From a virus: a DNA stretch of 25,133 bases. The translations under genes and the position numbers were made by a program. Numbering within the stretch: position 1 is the stretch's first letter; each line of letters begins with the position of its first letter. Shown here in pieces: positions 7,429-15,514 of the stretch. The notes below the pieces were generated by a model that was given only the letters and a program-made list of their open reading frames with translations, made no database searches and was not told the origin of the DNA. The DNA lies in the IMG/VR virus record IMGVR_UViG_3300013014_000125, positions 1-25,133 of that record; one strand, written 5' to 3'.

Positions 7429-10400
7429 TCAGACGAACTCGACGCCCGCCGGGGTGATGATAAAGTCAACCGCGATGAATTCGACGGCGCGGGTGGGAAC
7501 GAAAACTATACGACCGTTGAGCCTGGACGCTGCAACATCAGCCTGGGTGTTGTTCGTTTCATCCATGACGATTCTGAACTGCTCGATTCCAGCCTGAGCA
7601 CGCACGAGATTCAGAAGGGGAGTCGCCTGTTCGATGAAACGCTGACGTGTGGTCTTGTCGTTCGGTTCGAAGATAAGACCGCGTGCCACCGCAGCGATGA
7701 CTCTCTTGAGCTCGAGGAAGAGACGGCGGACGTTGACGCGATCTAGAGCCGACTTCGAGAGCTGCAACGTCTTCTGACCGAAGATGACGAATCCGCTTCC
7801 CGGGAATGTGCCGATCGGATTGATGTTTGCCTCGTAGAGACTGTCACGATCCGCAGTGCTGAGACGAACCTCAACGTTCGAGACGAAGTCGAGAGCCCCC
7901 CTGTTGAATCCAGCAGGAGCATACCACGGGTAAGAGACCTTATCACTGTAGGCAAGAGCCCCGAGCGCCGCGATGGACGCAGGAACCTTCACACGCCGCG
8001 TCGACGCTGCATCATTAACGTATACATCCGGGAAGTAGGTGGCTACGTAATTGTTGTTGATTCCGCGCGCGGTGAAAGCGTCTATCGTCTTGGAGACGTT
8101 AGGACGACCAGTCGAATCGTCGAAGAGCCTGTTGTTGTTATCATCATACGCAGGTGAATCCATGACGTACATACCGTATGCATAGGAATCGAGGCGACGA
8201 CTGACGTAATCTGTGATCAGGGGATCCTTGACACCCGGGATGGCCATCATGTTGACGTTGACAGTCAGCTTATCAGTCATCATACGGGCTGCGGCGCGGT
8301 AGGAGTTGACCGCGTTGTTCGCGAGCTCCTCACCACCAGCGTTGTACCCAAGCCCCGAGGCAGCAATCGCAGCAGCCCCAGGCGCCGCGCGGCCACCGAC
8401 GTCCGCCGAGGTGGCACGGTCACCGAGGAGCGCAGCAGCTTCGTCGAACACGTTGACTCCATCGAACCCTCCGTAGAACATCGTGGAGAATTTCGCGTAC
8501 TCAGCGAACTTGTTGAACGTCTGCGCTGAACCTGAGAGGAGGGAGGCGAATGTCAAACGATCGAGAGATGCTCCAGCATCGTTGATCCTGTAATCTGTAG
8601 TGCTGGGCACTCCGTTCCTGATGTAAGCAGCTTCCCTGATGTGAGACTCGACTGTGCCCGTGATATCAGATAGTGTCTGGTTAGAAAGAGCGACCCTGGC
8701 GAGCGTGAACTTGTTCGCGTTGAAAGCGTCCGCGTCGGATCCGGTGACCAGGGCATCGAGCTTCTCTATTCCCTGCATCTTCGCGTATGACGTTATGAGG
8801 GTGTTAAACTCAGTTCCAGCGTTAGCGTTCATGACGGAGTTGGAAACGGAACCCGTCGAAGCGAGCTTCTCGAACTTGACGCCCCAGTAAAGCCGGGAGT
8901 CCGGAGTCTCGAGAGGGTCGGCAGCGCCGATGTAGTTCACGCCAGCGAGAGCGCCCTGGGTGACCTTGAACCTGAAGGGGAGGGGAGGAACGATCGCGGA
9001 ATCAAGCGTGCTGAATGAACCGGACCCAGCAAGTCTCGTAGCACCGCCTGGAGTTCCGTAGGCGCGCCCACCGAGAGAGAGCGTCGCAGCGGTGTCGGTG
9101 AGGGTCTGGGTCGTTCTGACGACAGGAATCCCCCTGAATCCGAAGGGAAGCGCGGAGGCAGGAACAAGGCCTGAGTCCAGCTGCGCTGAGGGAACGACCC
9201 TGACACGACGGCTCACGTTCGGGTAGCGACCGTTCACCTGCAGGCGACGTTCCGACTCATCCGTAGCGTCGAAGTTGAAGGTCACCTTCTTGTCACCGAC
9301 CTTCTTCGCGATGAAGTTCGCGCTGTTGGGATTGAGGTCGCAACCGCCGTAAACCTCAAGGATTCTCGGGTTTGTGTCAGTGTCATGCAGGTCTCTGACA
9401 ATGACGTCGAAAGTTCCGTACGGGTTTCTCGGGTCCACAGAGGCCCTGACATTCGCGATTGAGACTTTGCAGACATCATTTGCGCCGACGCCATCGGAGA
9501 GAGTCTCGAAGTTGAAGAGATCGTACTCGGTCGAACCGTAGGGCTGGGAGATGATTGCTGGCGTGCGAGCGTTCGAATAGCGCGCGTCGAACCTGCCGAA
9601 ATTCTGGAGATTTGCTCCGGATCCCGAGAGGATCGCGACCTGATTCATGCCTGAGACATCGATTCCTGTAAGCTCATCCTCAACGGTGAAATCGAGGTAG
9701 AGGCAGTGCTGCTCTTCCTGGAGTCGACGAGGATCCGTGTTCAGAACTTTTCCGAAGTAATCCGAGGAGCGAGGGTCGAGAGAAGCGGTGACAATACGCA
9801 GGCCATTGACGCCATCAGTGGAAGAGAAAGTTGAACCGAGCGATGAAGAGATAGCGAACTTAAACTTCTTGTAAGTCGAAGAGCTGCTGTTGAGGTCCGT
9901 CGAAGCTATGTCATCTAGAGCAGCTCCTGTCCCTGACCACGCTGCGCCAGATCCCGTCATGTCCAGAAGCATCCCGCGAGCCCCCGTGGGGAACATCAGG
10001 ACGCCTCGAACGATGTTCAGCGTGTCCGCGCTGCCCGGGTTGAAGCTTGGGTTGTCACTGAAGACCGGAAATCCCTTCCATTCTGATGGGACAGTTGTAT
10101 TAGCCGGTAGGACGTGACGGGCAGCGAGAAACTGCACCGTGTTCGTCTTACGAGAGTCTCCAGCAGGGACGCCGACAGCAGAGCCGGTGACCTTGAACCC
10201 AGCGTTTCTTACCGTCCCCTGCGAAATTGTGGTGTTGAAATCTGACGTGCTGGCGTTGGCACCGGCGCCGAGGACCCTGATGAAGGTCAGGGAGCCCTTG
10301 TGCTTCAAAAATTCATTCGCGGCGTAAGTTGCAGGGAACTTGGGATCAAGCCCACCGAAGCGTGCCTCGAAGTCCGAGAATGATGAGACCGTGGTGGGGA

Positions 10401-10527
10401 CGAAAGCGGGGCCTGCGACTGCCGCGCCGATGAGACCACCCGGCACGCCCGTGGGCTGCGTGCCTGGGGCGGCGAGTTCAATCTCCTGCTCAAAGAAACC
10501 GGGAGAGCGGAAGGTCTGTTCGGACAT
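7429..10527 (-). CDS. 18: Tail sheath protein, gp18-like (upstream paralogue)
   Basis: This gene encodes 1032 residues, much longer than T4 gp18 (659). Sheath subunits form the contractile helix around the tube. The N-terminus (SPGFFEQEIELAAPG, then GLIGAAVAGPAFVP and FIRVLGAG) and the C-terminal domain (SALDRVNVRRLFLELKR, GLIFEPNDKTTRQRF, GRIVFVPTRAVEFIAVDFI) carry the conserved sheath core. This C-terminal fold, together with the N-terminus, makes the inter-subunit mesh in T4-type sheaths. The middle (about 110-750) is rich in Ser, Thr, Gly and Asn and probably holds surface insertion domains. AGGAG lies 7 nt before the ATG. The next gene is a clear paralogue with the same two conserved ends. 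Which of the two is the main sheath cannot be told from sequence. Confidence 0.9.
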   Translation of the reverse strand: MSEQTFRSPGFFEQEIELAAPGTQPTGVPGGLIGAAVAGPAFVPTTVSSFSDFEARFGGLDPKFPATYAANEFLKHKGSLTFIRVLGAGANASTSDFNTTISQGTVRNAGFKVTGSAVGVPAGDSRKTNTVQFLAARHVLPANTTVPSEWKGFPVFSDNPSFNPGSADTLNIVRGVLMFPTGARGMLLDMTGSGAAWSGTGAALDDIASTDLNSSSSTYKKFKFAISSSLGSTFSSTDGVNGLRIVTASLDPRSSDYFGKVLNTDPRRLQEEQHCLYLDFTVEDELTGIDVSGMNQVAILSGSGANLQNFGRFDARYSNARTPAIISQPYGSTEYDLFNFETLSDGVGANDVCKVSIANVRASVDPRNPYGTFDVIVRDLHDTDTNPRILEVYGGCDLNPNSANFIAKKVGDKKVTFNFDATDESERRLQVNGRYPNVSRRVRVVPSAQLDSGLVPASALPFGFRGIPVVRTTQTLTDTAATLSLGGRAYGTPGGATRLAGSGSFSTLDSAIVPPLPFRFKVTQGALAGVNYIGAADPLETPDSRLYWGVKFEKLASTGSVSNSVMNANAGTEFNTLITSYAKMQGIEKLDALVTGSDADAFNANKFTLARVALSNQTLSDITGTVESHIREAAYIRNGVPSTTDYRINDAGASLDRLTFASLLSGSAQTFNKFAEYAKFSTMFYGGFDGVNVFDEAAALLGDRATSADVGGRAAPGAAAIAASGLGYNAGGEELANNAVNSYRAAARMMTDKLTVNVNMMAIPGVKDPLITDYVSRRLDSYAYGMYVMDSPAYDDNNNRLFDDSTGRPNVSKTIDAFTARGINNNYVATYFPDVYVNDAASTRRVKVPASIAALGALAYSDKVSYPWYAPAGFNRGALDFVSNVEVRLSTADRDSLYEANINPIGTFPGSGFVIFGQKTLQLSKSALDRVNVRRLFLELKRVIAAVARGLIFEPNDKTTRQRFIEQATPLLNLVRAQAGIEQFRIVMDETNNTQADVAASRLNGRIVFVPTRAVEFIAVDFIITPAGVEFV

Positions 10528-10562
10528 TAATTTGCTCCTAAGCGTAAGGATAGTTCAGAAGC

Positions 10563-10570
10563 TAAGTATC
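10563..10570 (-). promoter_or_regulatory. Late-promoter-like octamer GATACTTA
   Basis: The minus-strand GATACTTA lies 35 nt before the ATG of the first sheath gene, in the 67-nt gap after gp15. It fits the NATANTTA pattern. The gap otherwise shows only an AGGAG ribosome binding site and imperfect inverted AAGCGT/ACGCTT arms. Confidence 0.4.
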
Positions 10571-10594
10571 ACGCTTGGAGTGAAACTTCACCGC

Positions 10595-11857
10595 TTATGT
10601 GATGTCCTTGTTCGACCTTGCGGTTGTGTTGACTGTCGTCAGAACCTCCTCTCCGTGCACTTTAGAGACACTTCGAACTTTGACTGTTACATCCATTGGC
10701 GCGCCCGTCATTGGGTCGACTGAGAGGTTTCTGGTGGTGCTGGTGACCTTGATAGATGATGACTCGGTACCACCGATCGCAGTCGTTTCCGACGGGATAG
10801 ACGAGGTGCCTTTTTTTTGAGACCCACCGGCAGAAGATTCCGACTGACCTATGGCCGGAGAGCCAACCGCGCCTGACGGGGTCGGGTCATCTACAGTCGC
10901 GACCTGGTCGAGAAGACGGGAATCCTGCCTCATGTCCTGCACGTTTCCGGGCAGGTTCAGCGGAGACATTGGATCTTCGATAATCCCGAATGAGAACTGG
11001 GTTGCGGAGACATGTCTACGAGCACCGTTCGGAATTCCAGGAAGATCAGGAGCTATGATGTAGGCAGACACCTCCGCAGTTAGCGTGCTCTTTATGATCC
11101 TCTCCTCCTCCGACATATTGTCAAAGTTGTTATCGGAGTTAATCCCGGCTTCGAAGGTAGCAACGAACCAGTATCCGGCGGGTGTCTCGACCCTGTAGGT
11201 TCTTGCTCGAGTGCTGTGGTACCCGCTCATGATTGTCGTCAGGATCGCGTTGCTGTGCTGGAAATACTGGGTCCACAGCGTGATCTCATACTTCGCTGTG
11301 TAGAACTTTGGGGTTGGTATCGTGATGGTCTCATAGAGACCACCTGCCAGATTCGGCTCCAGAAACCTTCCGCCTGTTTTGCGAGCGGGTCGTGAAAGTG
11401 AGGTCGAGCGATTTCCCTGTCCCGTCTGGGCATTTTCTAAATTGAGAGAGTTCACGACACGCTGATAGAGCGGATCATCAGCTGATATCCTACGCTTCAC
11501 GGAGATTGTCCCTGCGTCAGGAACCTCTATCAGCTTAGGTGCCTGCTGCTCGATACCTGATCTCGATATTGTGATGAGGGGCAGCACGAGTGCTCCGTTC
11601 TTATCGCGCAGAGGCTCCTTCCTGCGATTGATCGCGAAACGTTCACCTGTGGCGAAGATGACAGGAACCTTGTGCGTCGCCCCGTTTTTCTGCTGATAGA
11701 CGAGCGGGATGTCATTGTCGAATAACCTGAACATGGCGCGGTCGACGTCCTCAAGACCGCAAGGGGGTATGAGTCTCTCCAGGGTCGCTGAACCCTCGTA
11801 CCCAAGGTTCAGCGACTCTTTCCCGTATTTCTTTTCTGTCGAGAACCTGGTACTCAT
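10595..11857 (-). CDS. 15: Tail sheath stabiliser/tail completion protein, gp15-like
   Basis: This gene encodes 420 residues (T4 gp15 is 272). gp15 forms the hexameric cap on the finished tail that holds tube and sheath and docks to the neck. Matching features: VPVIFATGERFAINRR and LVLPLITISRSGIEQ in the N-terminal half, then KFYTAKYEITLWTQYFQHSN, with residues ~210-275 rich in beta strands and ending STLTAEVSAYIIAP. This is the order of elements in T4 gp15. The last ~110 residues are a Ser/Thr/Gly-rich extension absent from T4 gp15; it carries an A8 run that is a perfect -1 slippery heptamer. The start overlaps gp14 by 4 nt. A late-promoter-like octamer and the first sheath gene follow. Confidence 0.82.
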   Translation of the reverse strand: MSTRFSTEKKYGKESLNLGYEGSATLERLIPPCGLEDVDRAMFRLFDNDIPLVYQQKNGATHKVPVIFATGERFAINRRKEPLRDKNGALVLPLITISRSGIEQQAPKLIEVPDAGTISVKRRISADDPLYQRVVNSLNLENAQTGQGNRSTSLSRPARKTGGRFLEPNLAGGLYETITIPTPKFYTAKYEITLWTQYFQHSNAILTTIMSGYHSTRARTYRVETPAGYWFVATFEAGINSDNNFDNMSEEERIIKSTLTAEVSAYIIAPDLPGIPNGARRHVSATQFSFGIIEDPMSPLNLPGNVQDMRQDSRLLDQVATVDDPTPSGAVGSPAIGQSESSAGGSQKKGTSSIPSETTAIGGTESSSIKVTSTTRNLSVDPMTGAPMDVTVKVRSVSKVHGEEVLTTVNTTARSNKDIT

Positions 11858-12510
11858 TCGTCACCGTAGAATGATGAGCTTATCCCGTCAGGTGAAACTT
11901 TCTTTGGGCCAGTGAGGGGAACGTCAAGCTTACCGTCAGCCTGCAGCTCACGACGATCGGCAGTTTCCCCAAGCTCATTGGTGGTTGAACCCCTCTGCTG
12001 GACGAAGGTATCCTGAGTGACCTTGTTCGTGTCGAGGTTCTGGGCAGCTGGACCGAGCTGGCCAACGCGAGTGATGAGACCCTCGCGAGCCTGCTTGCCG
12101 ACCAGCTTGTAGCCGGTCACGTGCTCGACCTGACCGAAGATCTTGCTGATCGAGACAACCTGTACTATCTCGAACATGATCGATCCGTACGACATGAAAT
12201 CGCCCATCTTCATGCGAAGGTTCTTGTCGTTCAGGTCCTGCGCGTGGACGCGTGCCTCGATAGAATGGTATTTTTCGCTTCCGAACTTGTTGGTCCTCAC
12301 GTCGCCGGGTGACCACTCTACAAGCGCATCGATCTCCAGTGGAGGGTCAAAGACTTTCTCTGTCGACTCCTCGTAGACGTCATGGACTGAGGTGATGTCG
12401 GACCTGACAGGGTAGTAGTAGATCTTCTGACCTATCACGTCCTTTATCACTTCCTTGGTGAGGTCGCTGATCAGATCCAACTCCCTGGGAGTTATGAAGA
12501 GCCTTGCCAT
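11854..12510 (-). CDS. 14: Neck protein, gp14-like
   Basis: This gene encodes 218 residues (T4 gp14 is 256). It is the second head-completion protein, which caps the filled head with gp13. The N-terminal part has QKIYYYPVRSDITSVHDVYE, resembling the tyrosine/proline segment of T4 gp14. The central KMGDFMSYGSIMFEIVQVVS resembles the gp14 element that precedes the conserved aromatic strand. The C-terminal 60 residues are polar and probably disordered. AGGA precedes the ATG, 4 nt separate it from gp13, and its stop overlaps the gp15 start in an ATGA arrangement, so all three neck genes are probably translated together. The call rests on weak similarity plus conserved gene order. Confidence 0.78.
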   Translation of the reverse strand: MARLFITPRELDLISDLTKEVIKDVIGQKIYYYPVRSDITSVHDVYEESTEKVFDPPLEIDALVEWSPGDVRTNKFGSEKYHSIEARVHAQDLNDKNLRMKMGDFMSYGSIMFEIVQVVSISKIFGQVEHVTGYKLVGKQAREGLITRVGQLGPAAQNLDTNKVTQDTFVQQRGSTTNELGETADRRELQADGKLDVPLTGPKKVSPDGISSSFYGDE

Positions 12511-12514
12511 CGTA

Positions 12515-13693
12515 TTATCCTATGGTGATGACACGACCCATGGGGATCGGAGTCGCTTTTAGTATCTTCTGCAGGTTGTCTATCTCGGCTGCTTTCGTCT
12601 CAATGAGCTTGTTATACGTCAGGGTGTCGAGCATCTCTCGAAGGTCTGTCTTGAGCTTGTCCTTCTCCTCTTTGGCGGTGCTCTTAAGATCTGAGCCATC
12701 GAGCTGTAGCTCCCCGCCAGGGATTGGAACCGATCCAAACTTGGACCTGATCATGCCCAAGAGCTCCTTGCACAGGGCCAACGTGTACTGACGTACCCAC
12801 TGACGAGCGATGGAGTTCACCTTAGAATATACGAAATTTCCATACGGAACATTCGAGAGGTTGGAAACTCCGTTTATGGAACCGTCGCCGTCGATCGCTG
12901 ACACCAGCGGGTTACTCTCGAAACCGACTCTGACCCACAGCTTTAGGGGGTTATCGGCGGTCGGCATCGGGAATATTCTGAGCTTCGTCCCTGTCACACG
13001 GTAGCTGTAATTGGATCGACGGACCCTGTTCGAGATGTTCATCTGCCCACCGCGTAGAATATCTTCGAAGACTGGCAGGACGTAAAACACAGTCTCTGGG
13101 GTGAATGACTCGAAAGAGAATTCGTTGTTGAGATAGTTGATCGCTGAGGTTGTATCGAAGAATCGATAGGCAGCCATCGGGTTGAAGTGCATGACCTCGA
13201 AGATACGCATCTTCCTACGATCCGGATTCAACGATGAGCTCGCAACCGGCACACCGGTGGACGGGTCAAGAAGTTCTGTGTACAGGTCGTAATCCTGCAC
13301 GTTCTGACGGAGCTGGATCGATCCTGAGGCTGCGTTGTATGTTCCACCTAGACCAGCCTCCACGGCGTACGGTTCAGCCATACGAATGACATAGTTGAGG
13401 GTGTCACGTGGAAACTTCTGGGTTGCCTCGTTCAGACTTCCGGTCTGCATGCCGAGGAGCGATAGAAGCTGGCTTCGTGCCTGGTACTGATTCACGATAG
13501 CAGCGTACTCCAGGAAAGCTTCCTCAAAGCAAGCCCAGATCTGCTTCTTGGTGAGCTCGACAGACAGCACATCATCTCCGAGACGACGCTTAACGAAAGT
13601 GACCATCGCGTCAGCCTCACCCTGAAAATCAGAGTCAGAATCGAAAAATCCGAACGGCGTTGGATTCAAGGTCAGTGTGAACGTCGTTGACAT
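12515..13693 (-). CDS. 13: Neck protein, gp13-like
   Basis: This gene encodes 392 residues (T4 gp13 is 309). It would join the portal after packaging and, with gp14, form the neck to which the tail attaches. Visible: the N-terminal region with AMVTFVKRRLGDDVLSVELT and the acidic-helical WACFEEAFLEYAAIVNQYQA; the middle HFNPMAAYRFFDTTSAINYL; FYVLPVFEDILRGGQM; and KLRIFPMPTADNPLKLWVRV. Together these match the overall pattern of T4-type gp13 proteins. The C-terminal ~80 residues (from ALCKELLGMIRSKFGSVP) are helical and charged. GGGAG lies 5 nt before the ATG. The gene is followed after 4 nt by gp14, keeping the T4 order 13-14-15. The main uncertainty is sequence distance; the position supports the call. 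Confidence 0.82.
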   Translation of the reverse strand: MSTTFTLTLNPTPFGFFDSDSDFQGEADAMVTFVKRRLGDDVLSVELTKKQIWACFEEAFLEYAAIVNQYQARSQLLSLLGMQTGSLNEATQKFPRDTLNYVIRMAEPYAVEAGLGGTYNAASGSIQLRQNVQDYDLYTELLDPSTGVPVASSSLNPDRRKMRIFEVMHFNPMAAYRFFDTTSAINYLNNEFSFESFTPETVFYVLPVFEDILRGGQMNISNRVRRSNYSYRVTGTKLRIFPMPTADNPLKLWVRVGFESNPLVSAIDGDGSINGVSNLSNVPYGNFVYSKVNSIARQWVRQYTLALCKELLGMIRSKFGSVPIPGGELQLDGSDLKSTAKEEKDKLKTDLREMLDTLTYNKLIETKAAEIDNLQKILKATPIPMGRVITIG

Positions 13694-13720
13694 GATAGCT
13701 CCCGATTGTAAATAGGAGCC

Positions 13721-15514
13721 TTACTTGCCTTTTGAAGCCTGCCTCTTCAAAGCTTCATAAAGGACCTTCGAGATAGGATAGGTTCTTGAATCCTGAACCT
13801 TGCCGTATTCATTCTTCAGGATTTTCCAGTACTTCTCTTTCATCTCAGGCGAGAGAGTATGCGGAAGAAAATCATCGAAACTCTTCCTGTCATCATTTTT
13901 TAGAAACTCTCGCATCTTAGTTCCTGAGATCTGCGTTGTCTCGATTCTCGGAACCGCTCTTGGTCTCAATTTTTCAATGACGATAGGGTCTTTGACAGCT
14001 GCCGCCAACCTATCCTGGGAGTACTTACCCCTTATGTCCTCATCATCAGCGTAGAAAACGAAGCTGCTGACTATGTTCTTGAGCTCGCGCATCTTATCAA
14101 TTGCGAGGGTGACCGGAGATTCAGAGGTGATGAGAAGCGTCGCGTTAGGATAATCACGGTGAAATTGGGGTTCAAGAACAACGCGCCAAGCGTCTATCAT
14201 AACTCCAGCAGGAAGCTCGTCACGACCTGCCGTCGAAGTTATAACGAGAACCTCATCGCATTCTTTTGTCGCGAGATCGATAACTCTCCAGTGACCATCA
14301 TGAACCGGCTTACCCGATACCACGAAAATTCCAAGAGTGAAACCCGTCTTTTCGCCGATTTCCAAGCGCTTCATGACGCGGCTCTTTGTCGTCAGGAAGA
14401 GGTCCTCCTGGCGTTGGATCAGAGACTTCGGGTGAGCGAGACTTCCTAACCTATTTGATATCGAGGAATCGAAGTAGCACTTGTTCCTGATCATGTTGAG
14501 GATGCTGTCGAGCTCAGACTCAGGCACATTCTTGCGGGCCTTGAGCCCTGATTCATGAACGATCTCACTCGCAATCGCTATAATAGTGTCCCAGTACGCC
14601 TGCTCCTGCTGCGGGTCCTCAGCTCGAAACTTGCTCTTCACGTCCGTGCGGTGCTCAACATCATGCTGGTCGAACCGAAGAGCTTTGTAGAGAGTCTTCG
14701 CCATAGAGGGCTTGAAAACTGACCCTTCTGCAGATGAAGTCTCCGTGTCAGTGGACAACGTAGTATCGAAATCAGAGAAAATGTCGTAGAGAGATTCGAT
14801 TATCTTGATAGGACGATCAGGAGTCGAATCATCATAAGCTGCGCGGAGAGAGTCCATCGAGTTCTCGATTTTTCTTCTGACACCTGCGCTTTTAGTTCCC
14901 CTGAGAAGACCATCTATCGTCCCGAGATTTCCCTCGAAAAGAACTGGATACGTTCTCACCCCTAGCAGCTCAGCGTACTCGGTAAGAGCTGCATCATCAT
15001 CGGCCGGTGCTATATTCGAAACCAGCTGGCTGCCTGTAATCTTGTAGCGTGTTGGACCGAAGAGCGTCAGGAACAGACCATGCTTCTGGGGATAATCCCT
15101 GCTGATCGTAGGCTTTCTCTGGACAAATTCGAGAAAGAACTCGGTTCCCTGCGGAATAGTAGCAGTGTCCGGATGAACCCTAGCCATGTGATCATGCACG
15201 AGCGAGTACTGGGCAACTCCTGATGACTTCTCACGAACTTCCTTTTCCCTGCCGGAAAGCCCCCGAGCTTCTCCCGGGAATATGACGTTTCCCTTGTAAG
15301 CTATAATCCAATTTTTGGTGTAATCGCTCGGGTCAAACTCATTATTTCTGCGGATGAGAGTCAGCTTCGTGCCGTCTATCTTCTCTTCGATCTTGATGTT
15401 AGGGTCTCCAAGAAAAGCAGCAGCTTTCGCACGATCATTGGCGCGGGCTCTCGGCGACGTGCCAGCACGAGCCATCGAAGACTTAAGATCATCTATCGAA
15501 ATGTTGGTCGACAT
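13721..15514 (-). CDS. Fusion of ligase-like adenylyltransferase domain and HxGH (NMNAT/NadR-like) domain
   Basis: This gene encodes 597 residues. The N-terminal half carries nucleic acid ligase motifs in order: motif I EEKIDGTK with Lys45 as nucleotide-accepting lysine; EFFLEF (motif III, 125-130); GLFLTLFG (IIIa-like); EGSVFKPS (motif IV, 263-270); and a lysine-bearing motif V candidate near 273-277. The C-terminal part has FVVSGKPVHDGHW with HDGH at 405-408 and ISGTKMR at 529-535. These are the HxGH and ISxTxxR motifs of nucleotidyltransferases such as NMN adenylyltransferase. Likely activities are RNA or DNA end-joining plus NAD or other nucleotide-conjugate synthesis; neither substrate is proven. 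The second ATG of the ATGATG pair is chosen because GGGAG is 5 nt before it; the first (15517) adds one Met. The gene is coupled to the nucleotidyltransferase gene upstream and lies 27 nt before gp13. Confidence 0.87.
   Translation of the reverse strand: MSTNISIDDLKSSMARAGTSPRARANDRAKAAAFLGDPNIKIEEKIDGTKLTLIRRNNEFDPSDYTKNWIIAYKGNVIFPGEARGLSGREKEVREKSSGVAQYSLVHDHMARVHPDTATIPQGTEFFLEFVQRKPTISRDYPQKHGLFLTLFGPTRYKITGSQLVSNIAPADDDAALTEYAELLGVRTYPVLFEGNLGTIDGLLRGTKSAGVRRKIENSMDSLRAAYDDSTPDRPIKIIESLYDIFSDFDTTLSTDTETSSAEGSVFKPSMAKTLYKALRFDQHDVEHRTDVKSKFRAEDPQQEQAYWDTIIAIASEIVHESGLKARKNVPESELDSILNMIRNKCYFDSSISNRLGSLAHPKSLIQRQEDLFLTTKSRVMKRLEIGEKTGFTLGIFVVSGKPVHDGHWRVIDLATKECDEVLVITSTAGRDELPAGVMIDAWRVVLEPQFHRDYPNATLLITSESPVTLAIDKMRELKNIVSSFVFYADDEDIRGKYSQDRLAAAVKDPIVIEKLRPRAVPRIETTQISGTKMREFLKNDDRKSFDDFLPHTLSPEMKEKYWKILKNEYGKVQDSRTYPISKVLYEALKRQASKGK

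Noticed and set aside
10528-10594. Imperfect inverted repeat (AAGCGT ... ACGCTT) as a terminator after gp15
   Set aside because: The arms are only 6 bp perfect, the loop is long and there is no T-run, so it was not called as a terminator.
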